NCBI GenBank assembly: GCA_900551715.1
Contig: URXG01000055.1
Coordinates: 1-17,492 of the forward strand
Direction of reading: 5' to 3'
From: an uncultured Blautia sp.
GTDB lineage: Bacteria; Bacillota; Clostridia; Lachnospirales; Lachnospiraceae
Length of the DNA: 17,492 bases
The translations under genes and the position numbers were made by a program. Within the stretch, counting starts at the first letter, position 1. Each line of letters opens with the position of its first letter. A model generated the notes under the pieces. That model searched no databases. It was not told the origin of the DNA and saw nothing but the letters and a program-made list of their open reading frames with translations. Positions 6,788 through 13,881 of this stretch are shown here, piece by piece.

Positions 6788-7582
6788 TTATCTTTTTTGT
6801 ACGCATTTTTCTACAAGATTCAGTGCTGCATACAGCATCATGGCAATGACACATAAGATAATAATGGACATGAGTACAGTAGAGAGACGGAAGGTCTGGC
6901 TACTGTAAATGATAAGATATCCCAGTCCCTGTCTGGCACCGATAAATTCTCCAATGATCACTCCTACCAGGCAAAGACCAATATTTACTTTCATGACACT
7001 TAAGATCATAGGTACAGAAGACGGAAGAATGATCTTGGTCAGTTCATCTTTTTTGGTTCCGCCCAGAGTACGGATCAGTTTCAGCTTTTCAGGATCAGTT
7101 TCCCGGAAGCCGGTATAGAGATTGATCACTGTGCCAAAGATGGCAACAGAAATCCCGGCCACGATAATAGTCCGTACATTAGCACCCAGCCATACAATGA
7201 GAAGAGGAGCAAGGGCAGATTTAGGAAGACTGTTTAAGGTTACCAGATAAGGTTCCAGTACTTTAGAAAGCCTGGGGCAGATCCAGAGAAGCACTGCAGT
7301 ACCAATTCCTGAGATTACCACCAGGGCAAAACTCAGAAGTGTTTCCATAAGGGTGACGCCAATATGAGTAAACAAAGACTGATCCCGGACCATTCTGCCA
7401 AAAGTTTCTGCAATTTCTGAAGGGCTGCTGAAAATGAAAGAATCAATCCAGCCACATCTGGCAGAGATTTCCCATAAAAACAGAAAGCCCAGGAACAAAA
7501 AAATCCTGGACAGAAAGATAATATATTTTTCATGTCGGATCTTTTGAAGATAGTTCTTCTGTGTGTTGGAAATTGGGGTCAT
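6788..7582 (-). CDS. ABC transporter permease, NitT/TauT (SsuC-like) type
   Basis: This is an inner-membrane permease of a binding-protein-dependent importer of the nitrate/sulfonate/taurine group, MetI-like fold. It has about six membrane segments, starting with the first near residues 20-40. The cytoplasmic EAA loop is visible as RTLGGTKKDELTKIILPSS near residues 170-188, which contacts the ATPase. Length 264 aa is typical. It overlaps the end of the upstream ATPase gene by 53 bases. AAGGAG lies about ten bases before the ATG at 7582. No substrate-binding protein gene is adjacent, so the substrate cannot be named. Sulfonates, thiamine precursors or riboflavin-like compounds are all possible for the family. 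It is not a ModB or TupB-type molybdate/tungstate permease as far as I can judge. Confidence 0.88.
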   Translation of the reverse strand: MTPISNTQKNYLQKIRHEKYIIFLSRIFLFLGFLFLWEISARCGWIDSFIFSSPSEIAETFGRMVRDQSLFTHIGVTLMETLLSFALVVISGIGTAVLLWICPRLSKVLEPYLVTLNSLPKSALAPLLIVWLGANVRTIIVAGISVAIFGTVINLYTGFRETDPEKLKLIRTLGGTKKDELTKIILPSSVPMILSVMKVNIGLCLVGVIIGEFIGARQGLGYLIIYSSQTFRLSTVLMSIIILCVIAMMLYAALNLVEKCVQKR

Positions 7583-8342
7583 AAAATTGAAGCTCCTTCC
7601 ATATCAGATTAAAATAATATTTAAATTCCGGTGCACTGCGTGAGGCGAAAGGCGTTCTCTCTTTCAGAGAAAAGTGTACAGGAATGATCTTTGCCACAGT
7701 AGCAGGCCGACTGGTGAGAATAAGAATACGGTCTGCCATGCTGATAGCTTCTGAAATATCATGAGTTACCAGAACGGCCGGTTTATGTTCTTTTCGAAGA
7801 ATGGTTCCGATATCATTGCTGACATTCAGGCGGGTCTGGTAATCCAGAGCAGAAAAAGGCTCATCCAGAAGGAGAAGTTCCGGTTTCAGAGCCAGGGTAC
7901 GGATCAGGGCAGCGCGCTGACGCATTCCACCGGACAGCTGAGAAGGATAGGCGTCTCTGAATCGATCCAGTCCGTAAGTTTTTAACATTTCTTCTATATA
8001 AATCAGTTTTTCAGGACTTTTTTCCTTCCGGATTTCCAGTCCGAGAATAGCATTTTGGTAAATAGTTCGCCATTCCAGAAGATGATCCTTCTGAAGCATA
8101 TATCCGATACGGGAATCCCCCTGAAAAGGTACAGATCTGTTTATAAAAATATGTCCTTCTTCTGGTTTTAATAATCCACAGATTAAATTTAAAAGGGTAG
8201 ATTTACCACATCCGGAGGGGCCTACTACGGCAAGAAATTCATTTGGCATTAGTTCAAAGGATATATGAGAAAGAGCTGAAGTTTCACCGGATATGGTATG
8301 ATAAGAGTAAGAAACATCCCGGATCCTGAGAAGGGGCTCCAT
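7530..8342 (-). CDS. ABC transporter ATP-binding protein, NitT/TauT (SsuB-like) type
   Basis: This is the cytoplasmic ATPase partner of the permease encoded immediately downstream. All nucleotide-binding motifs are intact: Walker A GPSGCGKST (residues 41-49), the Q-loop MLQKDHLLEW, the signature LSGGMRQR, Walker B LLLLDEPFSALD and the switch histidine in VTHDI. The LLEW stretch after the Q-loop glutamine is typical of SsuB/TauB-type ATPases. Length is 270 aa. The start at 8342 has GGAGGTG about seven bases upstream on the minus strand. The first 53 bases of the permease gene lie inside its 3' end, so the two are translated as a coupled pair. The gene is divergent from queH. Confidence 0.92.
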   Translation of the reverse strand: MEPLLRIRDVSYSYHTISGETSALSHISFELMPNEFLAVVGPSGCGKSTLLNLICGLLKPEEGHIFINRSVPFQGDSRIGYMLQKDHLLEWRTIYQNAILGLEIRKEKSPEKLIYIEEMLKTYGLDRFRDAYPSQLSGGMRQRAALIRTLALKPELLLLDEPFSALDYQTRLNVSNDIGTILRKEHKPAVLVTHDISEAISMADRILILTSRPATVAKIIPVHFSLKERTPFASRSAPEFKYYFNLIWKELQFYDPNFQHTEELSSKDPT

Positions 8343-8392
8343 AAAAACACCTCCATTATCTATATTTTAAGATATGCGAAAAGCTCTTCTTG

Positions 8393-8401
8393 TGCTATGA
8401 T
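8393..8401 (+). promoter_or_regulatory. Probable extended -10 promoter of queH
   Basis: TGCTATGAT is an extended -10 (TGn plus five of six consensus bases) about 52 bases before the queH start. No good -35 is seen at the normal distance, as is common for extended -10 promoters. A GGATCA/TGATCC hairpin (8414-8431) falls in the predicted leader. Confidence 0.4.
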
Positions 8402-8453
8402 AGAAAGACAGCAGGATCAGAAAAGTGATCCTTACAGGAAAAGAGGGAAGTAT

Positions 8454-9065
8454 TTGAACAGAATAAATTATCAGAAGGAGCTGGATAAGCTTCTGGAAAC
8501 TATAAAAAAAGAAAACCGGGTACCGAGGCTTTTTCTCCACAGTTGCTGTGCACCCTGCAGCAGTTATGTGCTGGAATACCTTTCACAATTTTTTGAAATC
8601 ACTGTATTTTTTTATAATCCCAATATTTCCCCAGAGGAAGAATACAGAAAAAGAGTCACAGAGATAAAAAGACTGGTCAGGGAAATGCCTTTTCAGCATC
8701 CGGTAGAAATCCTGGAGGGGAAATACGATCCGGAACGATTTTATGAGATGGCAAAAGGCCTGGAAAAGGTTCCGGAAGGTGGTGAACGGTGTTTCCGCTG
8801 CTACAGGCTTCGGATGGAAGAGGCCGCCATTCTGGCAAAAGAAGGCGGATATGACTATTTTACAACGACCCTGTCTATCAGCCCTCTGAAAAATGCCGGA
8901 AAGATCAATGAAATTGGAGAAAAATTATCCGAGATTTACGGAGTTTCCCATCTTCCATCGGATTTTAAGAAAAAAAACGGTTACAAACGTTCTATTGAGT
9001 TGTCTCATGAGTATCATCTGTACAGACAGAACTATTGTGGCTGTGTTTTTTCAAAACCCCTTTGA
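8454..9065 (+). CDS. queH: Epoxyqueuosine reductase QueH
   Basis: QueH (formerly DUF208) reduces epoxyqueuosine to queuosine in the tRNA wobble position, an iron-sulfur enzyme unrelated to the cobalamin-dependent QueG. The diagnostic cysteines are present: LHSCCAPC (Cys31, Cys32, Cys35), RCFRCYRLR in the middle, and YCGCVFS at the C-terminus. I chose TTG 8454 because GAGGG (8443-8447) lies six bases upstream and the protein then begins MNRINYQKELDKLL (203 aa, normal length). The longer open frame reaches back to 8298 inside the ABC ATPase gene, and its ATG at 8397 lies in the proposed -10. The gene appears to be monocistronic, divergent from the ABC transporter, and about 80 bases before argH. 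Confidence 0.93.
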   Translation: MNRINYQKELDKLLETIKKENRVPRLFLHSCCAPCSSYVLEYLSQFFEITVFFYNPNISPEEEYRKRVTEIKRLVREMPFQHPVEILEGKYDPERFYEMAKGLEKVPEGGERCFRCYRLRMEEAAILAKEGGYDYFTTTLSISPLKNAGKINEIGEKLSEIYGVSHLPSDFKKKNGYKRSIELSHEYHLYRQNYCGCVFSKPL

Positions 9066-9148
9066 TTTCTCACTGGAATGTGATAAACTAATAAATATTT
9101 TATGTGTCTGTACAAAAGAAGTTACATACACAACAAGGAGGAAGATAA

Positions 9149-10528
9149 ATGGCACAGTTATGGGGCGGACGCTTCACAAAAGAAACAGACAAACTTGTCT
9201 ATAATTTTAACGCGTCTATTTCATTTGACCAGAAATTTTATAAACAGGATATCCGGGGCAGTAAAGCCCATGTAAAAATGCTTGCCAAACAGGGCATTCT
9301 TACAGAAGAAGAGAGAGACCAGATCCTTTCCGGGCTGGATAGCATTCTTGCAGACGTAGAATCCGGCAAACTGGAGATTACATCAGAATACGAAGACATC
9401 CACAGCTTTGTAGAAGCCAATTTGATTGACCGTATCGGTGATCCGGGCAAGAAACTTCATACAGGAAGAAGCCGTAATGATCAGGTAGCCCTGGATATGA
9501 AGCTTTATGTCCGGGATGAGATCGAAGAGATTGATGAAGAACTTAAGAAACTTCTGGAGGCACTTCAGGAGATCATGGAGAACAACGTTCATACTTACAT
9601 GCCTGGCTTTACTCATCTCCAGAAGGCACAGCCTGTAACACTGGCTCATCATGTAGGAGCTTATTTTGAGATGTTCCGCAGAGACAGAAGTCGTATGGCT
9701 GATATCCGCAAAAGAATGAACACCTGTCCCCTGGGAGCAGGTGCACTGGCAGGAACCACTTATCCTCTGGACAGATTCTATACAGCAGAGCTTCTGGGTT
9801 TTGACGAGCCTACTAGAAACAGCATGGACTCTGTTTCTGACAGAGACTATGTGATTGAGCTTCTTTCTGCAATGTCCACAGTAATGATGCATCTCAGCCG
9901 TTTCTGTGAGGAGATCATTCTCTGGAACTCCAATGAATATCGTTTTGTGGAGATCGATGATGCTTACAGCACAGGCAGCAGTATTATGCCACAGAAAAAG
10001 AATCCGGATATTGCAGAACTCGTAAGAGGAAAGGCAGGTCGTGTTTATGGTGCCCTGACTTCCATTCTTACCACCATGAAGGGGATTCCGCTGGCTTACA
10101 ACAAAGACATGCAGGAGGATAAAGAGCTTACTTTTGACGCCATTGACACTGTAAAAGGCTGTATTGCTCTGTTTACGGGTATGGTTTCTACCATGGAATT
10201 CCGTAAAGATGTTATGGAAGCAAGTGCCAAGAATGGTTTTACCAATGCTACAGATGCGGCAGATTACCTTGTAAATCATGGTGTGCCTTTCAGAGATGCC
10301 CATGGTATTGTGGGCCGTCTGGTACTGACCTGTATTGATAAGGGAATCTCTCTGGATGAGCTTTCCCTTGCAGAGTATAAAGAGCTTTCACCTGTATTTG
10401 AAGAAGATATCTACCAAGCCATCAGCATGAAGACCTGTGTGGAAAAACGCGAGACATATGGGGCACCAGGTCCGAACGTTATGGAGCAGATCATTGCACA
10501 GAATCGAGAATATCTGAAAAATAATTAA
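9149..10528 (+). CDS. argH: Argininosuccinate lyase
   Basis: ArgH cleaves argininosuccinate to arginine and fumarate, the last step of arginine synthesis, as a cytoplasmic homotetramer of the fumarase/aspartase superfamily. The family signature GSSIMPQKKNPD begins at residue 276 and contains the flexible-loop catalytic serine. The N-terminus MAQLWGGRFTKETD, the TGRSRNDQVALD block and HLQKAQPVTLAHH are all characteristic. At 459 aa it is full length. AAGGAGG about seven bases before the ATG decides the start. argG is not adjacent. No arginine-responsive element was recognised in the 83-base gap after queH, and no convincing terminator follows the stop codon. Confidence 0.97.
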   Translation: MAQLWGGRFTKETDKLVYNFNASISFDQKFYKQDIRGSKAHVKMLAKQGILTEEERDQILSGLDSILADVESGKLEITSEYEDIHSFVEANLIDRIGDPGKKLHTGRSRNDQVALDMKLYVRDEIEEIDEELKKLLEALQEIMENNVHTYMPGFTHLQKAQPVTLAHHVGAYFEMFRRDRSRMADIRKRMNTCPLGAGALAGTTYPLDRFYTAELLGFDEPTRNSMDSVSDRDYVIELLSAMSTVMMHLSRFCEEIILWNSNEYRFVEIDDAYSTGSSIMPQKKNPDIAELVRGKAGRVYGALTSILTTMKGIPLAYNKDMQEDKELTFDAIDTVKGCIALFTGMVSTMEFRKDVMEASAKNGFTNATDAADYLVNHGVPFRDAHGIVGRLVLTCIDKGISLDELSLAEYKELSPVFEEDIYQAISMKTCVEKRETYGAPGPNVMEQIIAQNREYLKNN

Positions 10529-10536
10529 AAAACCTC

Positions 10537-10565
10537 TTGCATTTTTGTGCAAAGTGTTATAGTAT
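10537..10565 (+). promoter_or_regulatory. Possible promoter of asd
   Basis: TTGCAT (10537-10542) and TAGTAT (10560-10565) are 17 bases apart, each matching four of six consensus positions; TATAGT at 10558 is an alternative -10 with a 15-base spacer. The -35 lies within a short TTGCA/TGCAA inverted repeat. Confidence 0.35.
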
Positions 10566-10634
10566 GTACAAGGAAGACAGATGTGTGCAATACAAAGACA
10601 TATTTAAGAAATAAAAAGTGAGGAGATTGTTGTT

Positions 10635-11720
10635 ATGAGTGAAAAACTGAGAGTCGGTATTCTGGGTGCTACAGGAATGGTTGGACAGAGATTTATTTCT
10701 CTTCTTGAGAACCATCCATGGTTTGAAGTAGTTACACTTGCTGCAAGTGCAAGAAGTGCAGGCAAGACCTATGAAGAAGCAGTAGGTGGCAGATGGAAAA
10801 TGGACACTCCGATGCCGGAAGCTGTTAAAAAGATCGTTGTTATGAATGTAAACGAAGTAGAAAAGGTTGCTGCAACTGTTGATTTTGTATTTTCCGCAGT
10901 AGATATGTCCAAAGACGAGATCAAAGCAATTGAAGAAGAATACGCAAAGACTGAGACACCGGTTGTTTCCAACAACAGTGCACATCGCTGGACACCGGAT
11001 GTTCCGATGGTAGTACCGGAAATCAACCCGGAACATTTTGATGTTATCAAATATCAGCAGAAACGTCTGGGAACAACCAGAGGATTCATTGCTGTTAAGC
11101 CAAACTGCTCTATCCAGAGTTATGCACCGGTACTTACAGCATGGAAAGAATTTGAACCATATGAAGTAGTTGCTACTACATATCAAGCAATCTCCGGAGC
11201 TGGTAAGACCTTCAAAGACTGGTCGGAAATGGAACACAACATTATCCCATATATCGGTGGAGAGGAAGAAAAGAGTGAAAAAGAACCTCTGAGACTGTGG
11301 GGCAAGATCGAAGACGGTGTGATCGTACCTGCTACAGAGCCGGTTATCACATGCCAGTGTATCCGAGTTCCTGTTCTTAACGGACATACAGCAGCTGTAT
11401 TTGTTAAATTCCGCAAGAAACCTACCAAAGAACAGCTGATTGAAGCTCTCAGAAACTTCAGCGGTGTTCCTCAGGAACTGAATCTTCCAAGTGCACCGAA
11501 GCACTTCATTCAGTATCTGGAAGAAGACAACCGTCCGCAGGTTACAGAGGATGTAAACTACGAACATGGAATGGGTGTTTCCATCGGACGTCTTCGTGAA
11601 GACACTGTATACGATTTCAAATTCGTAGGGCTTTCCCATAATACTGTAAGAGGTGCTGCAGGTGGAGCTGTTCTCTGCGCAGAAACTCTGAAAGCAAAAG
11701 GATATATTACAAAGAAATAA
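10635..11720 (+). CDS. asd: Aspartate-semialdehyde dehydrogenase
   Basis: Asd makes L-aspartate semialdehyde from aspartyl phosphate with NADPH, the branch point to lysine/diaminopimelate, threonine and methionine. The N-terminal dinucleotide-binding motif is GATGMVGQRF. The catalytic cysteine is Cys158 in KPNCSIQSYAPVL, and the substrate-binding/hydride histidine region and C-terminal SHNTVRGAAGGAVL are present. At 361 aa it resembles the longer Asd clade first described in archaea and fungi rather than the E. coli or B. subtilis form. GAGGAG about nine bases upstream supports ATG 10635. The gene stands alone, with a strong terminator downstream, and is not in a lysine operon here. Confidence 0.95.
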   Translation: MSEKLRVGILGATGMVGQRFISLLENHPWFEVVTLAASARSAGKTYEEAVGGRWKMDTPMPEAVKKIVVMNVNEVEKVAATVDFVFSAVDMSKDEIKAIEEEYAKTETPVVSNNSAHRWTPDVPMVVPEINPEHFDVIKYQQKRLGTTRGFIAVKPNCSIQSYAPVLTAWKEFEPYEVVATTYQAISGAGKTFKDWSEMEHNIIPYIGGEEEKSEKEPLRLWGKIEDGVIVPATEPVITCQCIRVPVLNGHTAAVFVKFRKKPTKEQLIEALRNFSGVPQELNLPSAPKHFIQYLEEDNRPQVTEDVNYEHGMGVSIGRLREDTVYDFKFVGLSHNTVRGAAGGAVLCAETLKAKGYITKK

Positions 11721-11745
11721 TAAGTATATAAAGCGTATTTACAGT

Positions 11746-11780
11746 ACTCCCTGGTTTCGTTGCAGACCGGGGAGTTTTTT
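11746..11780 (+). terminator. Rho-independent terminator after asd
   Basis: ACTCCCTGGT (11746-11755) pairs with ACCGGGGAGT (11766-11775) over ten positions with one wobble pair. The loop is ten bases and the hairpin runs into TTTTTT (11775-11780), 26 bases after the asd stop. Confidence 0.92.
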
Positions 11781-11798
11781 AATTCTGAAGAAAGAGTA

Positions 11799-11833
11799 GT
11801 TGCTGTGTTACTGTGAAGGTCGTGAACAGCAAC
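11799..11833. repeat. Inverted repeat upstream of selD
   Basis: GTTGCTGT (11799-11806) is the perfect complement of ACAGCAAC (11826-11833). Inside it TTAC (11808-11811) can pair with GTGA (11822-11825), giving a 12-pair hairpin with one bulged G and a ten-base loop containing AAGGTC. No T-run follows, so it is not a terminator. Its role is unknown. Confidence 0.45.
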
Positions 11834-11844
11834 AAAGAGCAAGG

Positions 11845-11874
11845 TTGCAGGCAGGATAGAAGATATGTTATACT
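11845..11874 (+). promoter_or_regulatory. Possible promoter of selD
   Basis: TATACT (11869-11874, five of six) lies 18 bases after TTGCAG (11845-11850, three of six) and 39 bases before the selD GTG. No other candidate in the 133-base gap after the asd terminator is better. Confidence 0.4.
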
Positions 11875-11913
11875 ATTTACATAGTTCTGAAAATATGAAG
11901 AGGGGATTAGATT

Positions 11914-12948
11914 GTGAAAGAAAAAATATATCTGACAAAACTGGCACCCAACTGTGGCTGTGCAGCCAAGGTGGGACCGGGGACTCTGGCAGGAGTTCTC
12001 TGTAAGTTGCCGAAGTTTCAGAACCCGGATCTTCTGGTAGGCACCGAAACATCTGATGATGCGGCAGTTTACCGGATTTCTGCTGAGCTTGCCATGATCC
12101 AGACGCTGGATTTTTTTACACCGGTGGCAGATGATCCCTATGATTTCGGGCAGATTGCTGCTGCCAATGCATTAAGTGATGTGTACGCAATGGGCGGAGA
12201 ACCGAAGACAGCATTGAATATTGTAGCTTTTCCGAAGAACATGGATGTGGAAATTCTTGGTGAGATTCTGAAAGGCGGAGCTGACAAAGTCCTGGAGGCA
12301 GGGGCTGTATTGGCAGGAGGACATACCATTCAGGATGATACGCCCAAATACGGTTTAAGTGTTACCGGATTTGTTCACCCGGACAAATTCTGGAAGAATT
12401 ACGGTGCAGAGACCGGCGATAAGCTGATCCTTACCAAGGCACTGGGCGTGGGGATTATCAATACCGCCATCAAGGCAGACATGGCATCAGAAAAAGCAAG
12501 AGAAGCAGTCCTGAAATCCATGAAAATATTGAACAAAGGTGCCAGAGACATTTTGCAGAAGCATACCGTTCATGCCTGTACAGATGTAACAGGATTCGGA
12601 CTGGGTGGTCATGGTACCGAGATGGCAGAGGGAAGCCATAAGACCCTGGTAATTTATACAGAGCAGCTTCCTGTACTTCCAGATGTGGAAGAATATGCCT
12701 CCATGGGACTGATCCCGGCAGGCGCTTACCGTAACCGGGAGTTTGCCGGAAAATCCGGTTTCAGCAGTTCGGCAGTACTCTGGAGAGAAGATCTGGTTTT
12801 TGATCCCCAGACTTCCGGAGGGCTTCTTGCAGCAGTGCCGACAGAAGAAGCAGAGAGTATTGTCAGCCAACTGAAAGAAGCAGGGCTTCCAGGTGCTGTG
12901 ATCGGAGAAGTTGCAGACAGGGAAGAAAAAGCTCTGATGCTTCAATGA
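11914..12948 (+). CDS. selD: Selenide, water dikinase (selenophosphate synthetase), Cys form
   Basis: SelD makes selenophosphate from selenide and ATP, the selenium donor for selenocysteine and other selenium-containing compounds. The N-terminal active site reads APNCGCAAKVGPG. Cys16 occupies the position that is Sec or Cys in the family, three residues before the essential Lys19, so this is a non-Sec SelD. Downstream are SDDAAVY, an ATP/metal region, GGHTIQDDTPKYGLSVTG, HACTDVTGFGLGGHG and FDPQTSGGLL. Length is 344 aa (family about 345). The start is GTG 11914 with GAGGGG upstream. It sits between asd and the formate channel and fits a selenocysteine-containing formate dehydrogenase, but selA, selB and selC are not in the window. 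Confidence 0.96.
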   Translation: MKEKIYLTKLAPNCGCAAKVGPGTLAGVLCKLPKFQNPDLLVGTETSDDAAVYRISAELAMIQTLDFFTPVADDPYDFGQIAAANALSDVYAMGGEPKTALNIVAFPKNMDVEILGEILKGGADKVLEAGAVLAGGHTIQDDTPKYGLSVTGFVHPDKFWKNYGAETGDKLILTKALGVGIINTAIKADMASEKAREAVLKSMKILNKGARDILQKHTVHACTDVTGFGLGGHGTEMAEGSHKTLVIYTEQLPVLPDVEEYASMGLIPAGAYRNREFAGKSGFSSSAVLWREDLVFDPQTSGGLLAAVPTEEAESIVSQLKEAGLPGAVIGEVADREEKALMLQ

Positions 12949-13020
12949 GTAGTTTGTACTGAAAATATTGGTGTTATTTTTAAAAAAATATCGAAAAATA
13001 CACAAATTTTCCTTAAAGCA

Positions 13021-13049
13021 TTGAGAATATTTGTCAAAACTGATATAAT
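13021..13049 (+). promoter_or_regulatory. Strong sigma-A-type promoter of the formate-channel operon
   Basis: TTGAGA (13021-13026, five of six) and a perfect TATAAT (13044-13049) are 17 bases apart, with TG one base before the -10 (extended -10). This is the best promoter match in the window. Transcription should start near 13056, about 26 bases before the short leader frame. Confidence 0.8.
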
Positions 13050-13081
13050 ACTCAATACAATATGTGGAGGGACATTGATTT

Positions 13082-13126
13082 ATGGGGTTCAATGATCTCT
13101 CAGGGAAAAGGGAGGTATTTTTATGA
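13082..13126 (+). CDS. Possible 14-residue leader peptide coupled to the formate channel
   Basis: ATG 13082 opens MGFNDLSGKREVFL and stops at TGA 13124-13126, which overlaps the channel's ATG as ATGA. GGAGGG (13066-13071) lies ten bases before it, and the frame starts just after the predicted transcription start. Ribosomes translating it would pass over the channel gene's own GGGAGGT site. This arrangement is typical of translational coupling, but no runs of regulatory codons are seen and a frame this short could be chance. Confidence 0.4.
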   Translation: MGFNDLSGKREVFL

Positions 13127-13881
13127 ATTACGAAGATGTACAGAAAGTCTCAAACGCAGCCAATGGCAAGATCACACTGTTAAACAGTAATTTTGGCAGG
13201 TATTTCATACGGGCTGTCATGGCAGGATTCTTTATCGTTGTTGCCATGATCTTTTCCAATGTAGTCGGAAATGTTTTCACCGGCGCAGAGGAGCCAGCAT
13301 GGGGCAAGTTTCTTGGTGCTCTCGTATTTTCTATCGCTGTACTTCTGATCTCTCTGGTTGGTGGAGAGCTTTTTACAGGCAATAACCTGGTAATGGCTTT
13401 CGGCGTTTATGATAAGAGAGTCAGCTGGGGAGATGCAGGTAAGGTATGGATTGTCAGCTACATTGGCAACTTTGTAGGATGTGCAATTCTGGCTTTGATC
13501 TTTGTAGGAGCAGGTGCATCTGGTACAGCAGATTATTTTGCTGGTTTTATTGGCAATAAGCTTGCTATTCCGGCAGGACAGATGTTCTTCCGGGCAGTAT
13601 TATGTAATTTCTTTGTATGTCTTGGGGTTCTTTGCGGTATCAAACTCAAAAGTGAAGCCGCAAAATTTCTGATGATCGTTATGTGTATCTCAGGATTTGT
13701 TATCAGTGGATTTGAGCACTGCATTGCCAACATGGGTATTTTTGTTGCTGCTGCATGCATGGTGCCTGGACTTTCCATTGGAGCAATGCTTAAGAGCATG
13801 TTGATCGTCACTTTGGGAAATATGGTAGGTGGTGCGATTCTGCTTGCATGGCCTCTCAGAAAGATGAGTGCAGATAAATAA
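13123..13881 (+). CDS. Formate/nitrite transporter (FNT) family channel
   Basis: FNT proteins are pentameric membrane channels with six helices per subunit that pass formate, nitrite or similar small anions. The 252-aa protein has six hydrophobic segments and the family motifs GGELFTGNNLVM (residues about 82-93), KLKSEAAKFLMI, and GFEHCIANMG with the pore histidine His199 equivalent to FocA His209. GGGAGGT before ATG 13123 gives a strong start. Given fdhF, fdhD and selD nearby, formate is the likeliest substrate (inference); nitrite or hydrosulfide cannot be excluded. It has its own strong promoter and overlaps the topoisomerase start by one base. Confidence 0.93.
   Translation: MNYEDVQKVSNAANGKITLLNSNFGRYFIRAVMAGFFIVVAMIFSNVVGNVFTGAEEPAWGKFLGALVFSIAVLLISLVGGELFTGNNLVMAFGVYDKRVSWGDAGKVWIVSYIGNFVGCAILALIFVGAGASGTADYFAGFIGNKLAIPAGQMFFRAVLCNFFVCLGVLCGIKLKSEAAKFLMIVMCISGFVISGFEHCIANMGIFVAAACMVPGLSIGAMLKSMLIVTLGNMVGGAILLAWPLRKMSADK

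Noticed and set aside
8414..8431. GGATCA/TGATCC hairpin in the queH leader as a preQ1 riboswitch
   Set aside because: Lacks the C-rich loop and A-rich pseudoknot tail expected for preQ1-I, and is too short for other classes.
8298..8453. Long N-terminal extension of QueH overlapping the ABC ATPase
   Set aside because: No family similarity before residue MNRINYQ; the ribosome binding site favours TTG 8454, and ATG 8397 falls in the proposed -10.
9383..10303. Long open frame antisense to argH
   Set aside because: Shadow of argH: Cys/His-rich low-quality protein with no recognisable domain and no ribosome binding site.
10537..10552. TTGCA/TGCAA hairpin after argH
   Set aside because: Only five pairs and no T-run after it, so not a terminator; it probably overlaps the asd promoter.
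10557..11639. 360-residue open frame antisense to asd
   Set aside because: Mirror frame of asd with Phe/Cys-rich composition typical of antisense artefacts; asd itself is unmistakable.
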